Assembly: GCF_918797505.1 (NCBI RefSeq)
Contig: NC_092801.1
Span: 31,076,487 to 31,140,486, forward strand
Reading direction: 5' to 3'
Origin: Bemisia tabaci
Taxonomy: Eukaryota > Arthropoda > Insecta > Hemiptera > Aleyrodidae
DNA: 64,000 bases
Shown: in pieces, positions 57,201 through 64,000 of the stretch
Position numbering within the stretch: position 1 is the first letter of the stretch
Layout: every line of letters begins with the position of its first letter
Notes under the pieces: generated by a model
Told to the model about the DNA's origin: nothing
Database searches by the model: none
The model's input: only the letters and a program-made list of their open reading frames with translations
Made by a program: the position numbers and the translations under genes

Positions 57201-60200
57201 TGTTCTACATCGAGCAACCAGTACAAATTCGTGCATTACTGATTGATGAAAACGAGATGGAAGAAACAATGGCATGTACTAACACGGTAGATCAGTTGAC
57301 ATGCTGTGTTTTTCGATGACTTGGTAAATACTAATTACAGTACAAGAGAATCTTGGCGTTTGAAGAAATCTTATCATATTTTGCTAATACATAAGCTTAA
57401 ACCATCAGATCACAATTCTATGACTGTCGCGACTCACCTATTCCTGGTGAATTTCGGTGATCAATAGAATACCATTGATGAATACATTTTTTGAATTAGG
57501 CGAAAGTTATTAGTATGAATTTTCGACAACGATTCGAAGTATTCAAGGGGGCCTACAAGAAAAAATACGGATCACAAGCAGAGGAGTCAAAGCGGTTTGC
57601 GATCTTCAAGGATAACTTGGCCATAATCGACGGACTCATGGCTAGACGCACAGGAAATGTCGTTTTTGGCGTCGGCCCATTCACGGACCTTACAAGTAGG
57701 TAAACAATCAATCCTAACATACATTGCTGAAAAAGGGAAATGCACAAATACGAGTAGCGCTCGTGGATGCCATAGACGTTCGGGATTTAGGTTCTTTTTC
57801 GAAAGAATAGATTGAAGGGTTGTCACTTTGTTCCAGGACCTATCTTCCACGATAAACGCTCAAATTCTCAACCAATTTTGATTACAATACGCCATTTGAT
57901 GGCAATTAGTCATCATGAAAGATTCTTTGATTAAAATAGATTGTTTCCGTTTATCATTTCTAGCCGCACGACAAATTTCTGCGTAGCTTTCATTTTGAAA
58001 ATAATACGGAGTAAAGATTTTAGAATCGATGACTGCCCGATAGCTAGATGGGAATTGGCTCGCCAAATTTGGTCGTCTGTTGAAGCCTTCACCGCAATGC
58101 ATACGATCACTCGATTCCAAAGTCTGAAATTATCAAAAACATCATACCAAAAACTAAAAACATGGATTAAACGTGACTAAAAAATATTGAAAATGATGGA
58201 AATGCAGGACGTTCCGAGCCATCACAGGCCCGTTTCAGCTGGCAAAAAACGAAAATAATTAATGAAAAATTGAAATGCGTCACGGATCTGTTTTCGGCAG
58301 CAAAAGTCGATAATAATTAGTGAAAAATTGAAATGCGACCCAGTTAATCGGGCAAAACCCTATTTTTTATCGACTCTAGTGTTTTTTGTGGCTGAAAATG
58401 CTTTTAGGATGGCTCGAAACGTCCTGGCTTTTTGACGTTTTTGAAATGTCAGCCTCGGTTCACCCATGTTTCCAGTTTTCAGTCCATCGCATTGCTGAAA
58501 AATGTTTTCAGAAAATCTAATGCTTCAAATACGCCCCTGATAATTAGAGGCCTTAAGGTGATTCGACGGTTGCAATTTTTTGTTTCAAAGCGACGTGCAA
58601 TATAACGCATGAATTCGTTCCATAATTTCAGCTACTCATTTTTTTCGAAGTTTGAGATCGCACTTCTGTTGTCATGAGACTAAAGAATTCATAAGCCAAA
58701 TTTGACAAAAAATTGCATCGTAATAAAGGTGTGGTTTTTTTGGAGGAAAAATATCGCATTCGAGTGCAGTTCCGATATCAGTATTGAATGCCATAGTTTT
58801 CCTCTAAAAAAACCTTATCTTCAATACGTTGAAAATCTTTGTCAAATTTGGTACATGAAATCTTTAGTCTCATGACAACGAAAGTGCGATCTCAAACCTT
58901 GAAAAAAATTACAAGTAGCTGAAATTCGACGTATTTCTATCGAACGGACCTAAGCGCCAATTTGAGTTCCTTTCGAAGAATTTAGAATGCCGGATAGCGC
59001 GTTCTGTCAAACGGAACTAAGCGCCATGGAAAAGCATTGCCAGTATAGGTCGGAATAAGCCCGATTCCGCCGCCAATCCAAGCCCCCCTCTACCTTCCTC
59101 ACCCTATGGCGCTTAGGTCCGTTTTATAGAAACACGTCCAATTATGAAACAAATTGATGCGATGTATCGTACGTCGCTCTGACACAGAAAATAGCAGCCG
59201 TCGAATCACCTTAAAATCCCTTCTTCAGGATTTGAGTACAGAGCAATGCGTGGTAATATCAAGCGGAAATCCTCCTCAACGAAACGACTCCAACCCCGAA
59301 TGCTGCGCCGATATTCTCAGTCCCAGCTCAGAGGGGAATTTCATTTTTTAAATATTAAATTTATTTAGACGCATATTGAGGCTTACGTGACGCAGATTTT
59401 GCATCAATTTCTGCGAAAAAATTAAGCTCCTCAGTTAACTTTCAGACTAAAATACCTTCAAATTGTTTCATTCCACACATTTGGAAAATTTTACAAATTT
59501 TAACTCTATTTGCACGCATTTTGAAAGTTCAAACTTCCTGTTTTTCTCCCTTTTTTATTTTCTATCTCTTTTTTTCTTCATTCTCTTCCTCCTTCTTTTG
59601 CTTTCGGAGGGGCTTGAGCCCCCCAAGCCCCCCCCCTTCCCTCTAGTGGCGTGCTTGTCGTCGCATTGCTAAAAAAATGTTTTCATAAAATCAAATGCTT
59701 CAAATACGTCCCTGCACGGAGAAAAAAACCTCATGGGTGGGACCCGAAGTTTAGGTCAAATGGATCTCTGAAGTTTTCAGATTGAGCATCTGAACACTTA
59801 AGGTCTAGCTGTCGAGATTCGGATCACACGTCTGAACCTTCGGTTCTCACATCTGAAGTACTTCAGATGTGAGAACCGAAGTTTTTCGGATGTGAGAACC
59901 GAAGTTCTTCGGATGTGAAAACCGAAGTACTTCAGACGTAAGAACTGAAGTTTCAGATGTGAGATCCAAACCTCGACAGCTGGACCTAAAGTGTTCAGAT
60001 GCTCAACCCGAAAACTTCAGAGATCCATATGACCTAAACTTTGGGTCCCACGCACGAAGTTTTTTTCTCCGTGTGGTAATGGGAGACCTTAAAATCCCTT
60101 CTTCAGGATTTGAGTACAGAGCAATGCGTGGTAATATCAAGCGGAAATCCTCCTCAACGAAACGACTCCAGCCACGAATGCTGCGCCGATATTCTCAGTC

Positions 60201-63200
60201 CCGACGTCCTGACCCTCTGGGGCCATCTGGGAGAAAAGGTCGTTCGCTGTCCTTTGGATCCGCGGCCGATCTCTCCCGTACGGATTCGTACGGATCTGCA
60301 CGACGAAGCCGCTCCGTTCCACCACCCCCACGTTCTCCGTTCCCTGTCGAAAGTAGACCTAAACCCTTCATCGGTAGAGATCCGGAAGGAAACCCCTTGG
60401 TAGACTCGGGTGAGGGAGGTTTAACCCCCCCCCCTCTTCACAACTAAAGAGGGAGTTTAGGGGGGTATGGAAATACCTCCCAGCTGAGAGGGGGGTTCGG
60501 CGAAATTTTGAAATATTAAATCTATTTGGACGCATATTGAGGCTTCCGTGACGCAGATTTTGCATCAATTTCTGCGAAAAAATTAAGCTCCTCAGTTAAC
60601 TTTCAGGCTACAATACCTTCAAATTGTTGCATTCAACACATTTGGAAAATTTTACAAATTTTAACTCTATTTGAACGCAGTTTGAAAGTTCAAACTTCCT
60701 GTTTTTCTCCCTTTTTTATTTTCTATCTCTTTTTTTCTTCATTCTCTTCCTCCTTCTTTTGCTTTCGGAGGGGCTTGAGCCCCCCAAGCCCCCCTCTCTA
60801 GTTACGTGCTTGTCGTCGCATTGCTAAAAAAAGTTCTCAGAAAATCAAATGCTTCAAATACGCCTCTAGTAATGAGAGACCTTAACATTCTTTCTTCAGG
60901 ATTTGAGTACAGGGCAATGCGTGGTAATATCAAGCGGAAATCCTCCTCAACGAAACGACTTCAGCCACGAATGCTGCGCCGATTATCTCAGTCTCGACGT
61001 CCTGAGCCTCTCGGGCCATCTGGAAGAAAAGGTCGTTCGCTGTCTTTTGGATCCGCCGCCGACCTCTCCCGCACGGATTCGTTCGGATCAGCACGACGAA
61101 GCCGCTCCGTTCCACCACCCCCACGTTCTCCGTTCCCTGTCGAAAGTAGACCTAAACCCTTCATCGGTAGAGATCCGGAAGGAAGCCCCTTGGTAGACTG
61201 GCGAGTTCCGGCGAATCTTTATCCGTCGACAGAGCCACAGGTGCGTGATGGCTTCTACATACGGTATGCAGACAGAAGGCCTCCAGCAAAAATGTCCACG
61301 AGCAGAAAGTCTACATTTTTTGGTCTACGTTTACAATGTCTAGAACTAAAAAGTCCACTACGAAAATTCTACAAATAATAATGTCTCCTAAAAAAAGTTC
61401 ATACTCAAAGAAATCACTTCTGAATGAAATAGGTAGAGTGAACTCACATCAATTACCTCTACAGTTGTATCAATGAAGAGGAATCATCTTGTAATCATTT
61501 TCCTTTAATAGACGCGTTATATGTAGACATTTACTTTCTTGGGCATTCTAAAAGTAGACTTCTTAATTGTAGACATTTTTACTGTAGACCAACAAATGTA
61601 GTCATTTTTCTAGTAGACCTTTTTTTCGAAGACCTACTGTCCGTGATTCCTACATACATCGTCACTTTCCGGCCAACGTTTCACGAGCGCCATGTGATGT
61701 TTCAAAATTTCCGCCGCCATTTCATTTTTTCACAGAGAAATTGTTGGTCAAACCTGGGAAGAGGCGACACGACGGGGACGTCCCGTAAAGAGATTGCGGC
61801 AGTGCGTTTACGAAGAGATGTTGCGGTGTCAGTTGCTCGATAACCTCTGGGAGGATAGGCATGTGGCGTTTGGGTGTCGCAAAACGCCAGCGTGCTCGTA
61901 GGAGCGAATTTATATACAGGGTTATTCAAAAGTCACGCACCAGTTGTCAGGAGGGGGGTGGCAGAGGCCATTTGAAATTTTCAGTCGCCTCCCTCCCCCT
62001 GAGGGGATCAAAAACTGGAAAGTATCTAAAAAAGTTTTCCCCTCGATATGAGGAAAAACTTTACAAAGCGCAAGCCGATATCTTAATTAGAACGAAAGTT
62101 ATGACCAGTGGTGCGTGACTTTTGAAAAACTCTGTATAAACGGTTAAATATGTTTAAAAATGTCACTGAATTTTGTCGGCAGCACAAAGAAAATTCAGTG
62201 ACATTTTCGGACAGCTGTGTACGAATAAGCCGCTTTTACGGCGCGCTGGGGCGCTCTGCGATGCCTACTCTCCACAGGAGTCTGTCATGGTAGAGATCCT
62301 CCCGAGGCTGGCATCTTCGGACAGCTACGTTGAAAAATTTCTCTGTAAAAAAATAAAATGGTGGCGGAAATCTTTAAACGTCGCATGGTGCTTTTGATAC
62401 TTTGTAACGACATACACCAGTGGCCGGGCGTGAATTGTGATGTATCGATTGTTCTGCCATTTAAACTTATGGTAAAGAATCGATTATAAATGTGTTCGCT
62501 GCGAACACCCTGTTCATCGATCCTTTTCCATAGGTTTAGGTGGCATAACAATCTATATATCGCAAAGCACGCCACGCCACTGACATACACATACCTAAAG
62601 GGCGAAACCGCGAAACTTAATTACGTCATCGTTTCAAAATCTCTTTCCTTTTTTCTTTTGTAGAAAAGAAACAAGCCAACTATATAGTTTGAAATTTCTA
62701 GGAATATTCTGCAGATCGAAACAAAAAATAAAGGAAGTTTTCGAGAGATTAAGTTGACAAGTTTTCTGAACCTAAAATAAAGTATGATCAGACGTTCCAA
62801 CGTGGAAAACGAAGATAAGAGGTTTTGCACTGTAGGTACTTTCGCACTTATGAAATCAACAGAAATCAATGAAATCGAATTTCAAAATGAAAATTGTTTT
62901 GGAAGTAGTTTTGAGTTTAAAAAGTTGTAAATTGTTTTCAGTCCAGGATGACATGATTTCATGAAATTTAAAATTATGAAATTTCTCTTGAAATATTACC
63001 GGAGTTTTCAGAAATTTATAAAATAAAAGAAATGTATAATTGAGAATTAGATACCAAAGCTCAAGGTTTCTTGTGTTTAAAAGGGAGGGCGGGGGCACAT
63101 ATCTAGCCCTTGATAAATGTTATGGGTCTTACAGGCCTGTGAAATCTCCGATGCTCCATATATTCTTACGTTTTATGCCACCCTACTCTTACGACACATT

Positions 63201-63991
63201 CAAAGTCAAGATTACATATTTTGAACATTAAAATAGTCGTTAAAATTTGTTCTTAACACTCAATCTTTTGGAGGACTACAACTTCAAACCGATTTTCCTC
63301 GGTCCATACTTGATGCAAATTGGGCTGTTCTTGTTAAATTCGGTCCATTTGTAAATTTAACAGAGGTAATATCGCACGAAAAGTATCTAAATTGAGTGAA
63401 CTGCCTTCGTTCTTAGAGATATATTAATGTTTCCGAAAAGGGCTTGACGGGTATGCAACTATACATTTGTGAATTGATACATTCGTTTCATCACGTTCCT
63501 GCAACCGAACGCATGTTATAATTTCCTCGACTTCTACGTAGCATAAATTGCGCAACCGGAAAATTGAAGGCGCAATGAAACTCATGGTAGCTTTATCAAC
63601 GAAGTATCTCAAAGTGATTACTCACCATAATACTGCTCACCTAGGTTGCACGAATTTAAAGCATTGGAATTGTTGTTTTTCTAAAAATTTTCAAATTCAA
63701 ATTCAAAAGCAATGCCATTTTGTCGCTAGTTTCAAAAACGCCTATTTAATTTTAAATAATCATAGTTCCGATGCCTGATTAGAATAAACTTCATATGCAT
63801 GCCATGGTTGTTTATTTACTTTTTATTTCTTTTTAATTTTTTTTCGAAAAATGTTTGACTTTTGGGAAACTTTTGCTTGCAGAACCAATTTGGAAGAGAA
63901 TGCAACGCATGTTGGGCTTTCTCAACCGCTGGTGCTGTTGAGATTCTTTTAGCTAGAGCACAAGGCGCAATGACAAGGCTCTCGAAGCAAG
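54172..63991 (+). CDS. C1A papain-family cysteine protease gene 2, 5' part (runs off the right edge)
   Basis: Proposed join 54172-54229, 55751-56004, 57500-57695, 60900-61240, 63883-63991, all phase-compatible. It would encode a 19-residue signal peptide, an N-terminal region with six Cys, an I29 inhibitor propeptide, an Arg/Ser/Pro-rich linker, VDWR and an active-site exon (ECNACWAF). The last three exons are secure by homology with gene 1. Membership of the first two is inferred from splice phase and order only; they could instead form a separate small secreted-protein gene ending at TAG 56092-56094. The catalytic His and Asn exons should lie beyond 64000. The ERFNIN-like pattern is largely kept. 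Near the active site Asn-Ala replaces the usual Gly-Ser before the catalytic Cys. Confidence 0.72.
54650..55215. repeat. Second copy of the 112-124-bp tandem module and its flank
   Basis: GCTGACTCAGAGACTTTAACGC, AAATTGCGTATCTCCG and a later AACAGGTTTTATTCTA block match 33760-34560. It lies inside the proposed intron between 54229 and 55751. Confidence 0.78.
55751..56004 (+). CDS. Six-cysteine exon (gene 2 exon 2, or end of a secreted Cys-rich protein)
   Basis: After TTTCTTGTCAAG the phase fits the 54172-54229 exon. Cysteines are spaced C-x9-C-x3-C-x23-C-x-C-x14-C, so C-x3-C and G-x-C-x-C resemble the cystine-stabilised alpha-beta pattern, although the order of the last Cys is not canonical. 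The AAG acceptor is weak. A donor at ATCAAC/GTAAGA is phase 0 and fits exon 57500. Read through instead, the ORF ends at TAG 56092-56094 with two more Cys. The fold is not assigned with confidence. Confidence 0.5.
56110..56250. repeat. Palindromic repeat related to the GGACGTATTT family
   Basis: CAATTGGACGTATTTTGTCG at the left; GAGATACGCCCTTATGCCAG near the right mirrors CTGGAGTAAAGGCGTATCT. Non-coding. Confidence 0.6.
56251..57499. other. Intron or intergenic, no exon recognised
   Basis: No signal-peptide exon or other cathepsin exon was recognised between 56251 and the I29 exon. The 61-codon ORF at 57134-57319 has no recognisable features. Confidence 0.4.
57500..57695 (+). CDS. Protease gene 2 exon: I29 inhibitor propeptide
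   Basis: The acceptor is TTTTGAATTAG and the donor is CTTACAA/GTAGGT. It encodes FRQRFEVFKGAYKKKYGS, then EESKRFAIFKDNLAIIDG, fitting E-x3-R-x3-F-x2-N-x3-I (the final Asn of ERFNIN is missing), and GVGPFTDLT in place of the GxNxFxD element. Enters at phase 0, exits at phase 1, so the next codon joins to exon 60900 as DLT-R-FEYRAMRG. Confidence 0.9.
57696..58552. other. Intron of protease gene 2
   Basis: No conserved sequence seen except near its right end, where GCATTGCTGAAAAATG and CTTCAAATACGCC match the spacer of the duplicated exon units. Confidence 0.5.
58553..59214. mobile_element. TTAA-flanked MITE with a nested MITE
   Basis: TTAAGGTGATTCGACGG mirrors CCGTCGAATCACCTTAA. The duplicated exon units B and C have a single TTAA at the corresponding spot (GAGACCTTAA), so they show the empty site. 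A GGACGTATTTCT-family element (58926-59152) is inserted inside. piggyBac-type by its TTAA. Confidence 0.9.
58926..59152. repeat. Nested GGACGTATTTCT-family element
   Basis: CGACGTATTTCTATCGAACG on the left, GGTCCGTTTTATAGAAACACG on the right, with AACGGAACTAAGCGCCATGG inside. It interrupts the right arm of the TTAA MITE. Confidence 0.8.
59229..59324 (+). pseudogene. Duplicated linker exon, copy A (truncated)
   Basis: The acceptor CTTCTTCAG is followed by sequence nearly identical to exon 60900-61240 for about 95 bases (FEYRAMRGNIKRKSSSTKR). Homology then stops and spacer sequence begins after a deletion of about 270 bp. No donor, cannot be used as an exon. Confidence 0.85.
59715..60073. mobile_element. 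Hairpin MITE with internal 25-30-nt tandem repeats
   Basis: CACGGAGAAAAAAACCTCAT mirrors GAAGTTTTTTTCTCCGTG. The middle repeats GATGTGAGAACCGAAGTT about five times with small changes. The spacer before copy C lacks it, giving an empty site. Confidence 0.87.
60107..60406 (+). pseudogene. Duplicated linker exon, copy B (3' end lost)
   Basis: About 300 bases are close to exon 60900-61240, from FEYRAMRG to GRDPEGNPLVD. It then diverges just before the DWR that starts the mature enzyme. The only nearby GT (GACTCGG/GTGAGG) would leave phase 1, which does not fit the phase-0 active-site exon. Confidence 0.82.
60407..60899. repeat. Spacer of the exon tandem duplication
   Basis: Corresponds to 59325-59714 after copy A (GACGCAGATTTTGCATCAAT, GGGGCTTGAGCCCCCCAAGC and others). 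The spacing from copy B to copy C gives a unit of 793 bp. C/G runs (GAGGGGGGTT and CCCCCCCCCC) lie near 60430-60500. Confidence 0.85.
60900..61240 (+). CDS. Protease gene 2 exon: Arg/Ser/Pro-rich linker and mature N-terminus (intact copy C)
   Basis: The acceptor is TTTCTTCAG and the donor is CCACAG/GTGCGT. It encodes FEYRAMRGNIKRK, a basic Ser-rich stretch (RSLSFGSAADLSRTDS, then RRSRSVPPPPRSPFP) and GSPLVDWRVPANLYP. It is homologous to gene 1 exon 918-1276 with the same phases. Arg-Ser dipeptides could be phosphorylated; function unknown. Confidence 0.88.
61241..61757. other. Intron of protease gene 2
   Basis: Contains many short GTAGAC/TCTAC-type words (about 61290-61640) that look like a degenerate simple repeat. 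No gene. Confidence 0.4.
61758..61901 (+). pseudogene. Short LINE 3'-end remnant
   Basis: EEATRRGRPVKRLRQCVYEE and LLDNLWEDRHVAFG resemble the tail of the LINE fragment at 19724-20140 (GRPVKGW, LPDDLWEDR). Only about 48 codons remain. Confidence 0.7.
61915..62136. mobile_element. Tc1/mariner-like MITE
   Basis: TACAGGGTTATTCAAAAGTC and GACTTTTGAAAAACTCTGTA are complementary ends with ACGCACCA inside both. TA dinucleotides flank at 61913-61914 and 62137-62138. It abuts the LINE remnant. Non-coding. Confidence 0.8.
62418..62582. mobile_element. hAT-type MITE with perfect 8-bp duplication
   Basis: CAGTGGCCGGGCGTGAATTG mirrors GCAAAGCACGCCACGCCACTG, and ACATACAC lies directly on both sides (62410-62417 and 62583-62590). 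This fixes the termini of the family also seen at 24434, 28485, 32690 and inside the Polinton TIRs. Confidence 0.92.
62591..63882. other. Intron of protease gene 2, nothing recognised
   Basis: AT-rich with short random ORFs; no repeat structure or exon identified before the acceptor TTTTGCTTGCAG. Confidence 0.5.
63883..63991 (+). CDS. Protease gene 2 exon: active-site cysteine
   Basis: 109 nt between TTGCTTGCAG and AAGCAAG/GTAAGT, the same length and phases as gene 1 exon 17093-17201. It encodes NQFGRECNACWAFSTAGA, then a helix ending MTRLSKQ. The catalytic Cys and following Trp are present. Asn-Ala precedes the Cys instead of Gly-Ser, and there are two extra residues between the Gln and the first Cys. 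Confidence 0.88.
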
Positions 63992-64000
63992 GTAAGTCAA

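Noticed and set aside
57134..57319. ORF starting MAYDVRVDAVES as the signal-peptide exon of protease gene 2
   Set aside because: No hydrophobic core and no donor in a suitable phase. The 54172 exon fits better.
60107..60447. Copy B as an alternative functional exon
   Set aside because: It loses homology before DWR, and its only GT site leaves a phase incompatible with the next exon.

Overview
This is a window of insect nuclear DNA: intron-split coding sequence with GT/AG junctions, AT-rich introns, and dense small inverted-repeat transposons. No bacterial, organellar or standard RNA genes were found. A recurring palindromic repeat with ends like TTGGACGTATTTCTGTCAAA, together with expanded papain-type proteases, suggests a hemipteran, perhaps the whitefly Bemisia tabaci. 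That species call is from memory and only moderately confident.

Layout. (1) 918-28840, + strand: the last six recognisable exons of a C1A (papain/cathepsin-like) cysteine protease gene. Its first exons lie left of the window and its introns are full of repeats. The catalytic Cys, His and Asn are all encoded, but one exon carries a 1-bp frameshift in an A6 run. A Pro/Arg/Ser-rich linker separates propeptide and catalytic domain, and the C-terminus is a basic Pro-rich tail. (2) 5843-10569, in its first intron: a 4.7 kb foldback element whose arms are built of 175-bp tandem repeats. (3) 28841-34627: intergenic, mostly MITEs. (4) 34628-45649: an 11,022-bp Maverick/Polinton-type element with 1,355-bp terminal inverted repeats starting 5'-AG and a perfect 6-bp target duplication (GAAGTA). 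It carries one intact 1,556-codon family-B DNA polymerase gene and no recognisable integrase, ATPase, protease or capsid gene. (5) 45656-54171: intergenic repeats, including a 2.2 kb TIR element. (6) 54172-63991, + strand: the 5' part of a paralogous C1A protease gene running off the right edge. It may begin with a signal-peptide exon and a six-cysteine exon, then has the I29 inhibitor exon, a triplicated linker exon of which only the last copy is intact, and the active-site Cys exon.

How it fits together. The two proteases are tandem paralogues with the same exon phases and the same unusual linker, so this is probably part of a cysteine-protease cluster broken up by transposons. The Polinton sits between them. 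The most unusual objects are the polymerase-only Polinton (with a hAT-like MITE mirrored in both TIRs), the satellite-armed foldback element, the possible fusion of a six-cysteine domain to a cathepsin, and the triplicated exon, whose copies provide empty sites for nearby MITE insertions.

All calls come from reading the sequence by eye. Exon joins are inferred from splice motifs, reading phase and family signatures, with no transcript evidence.
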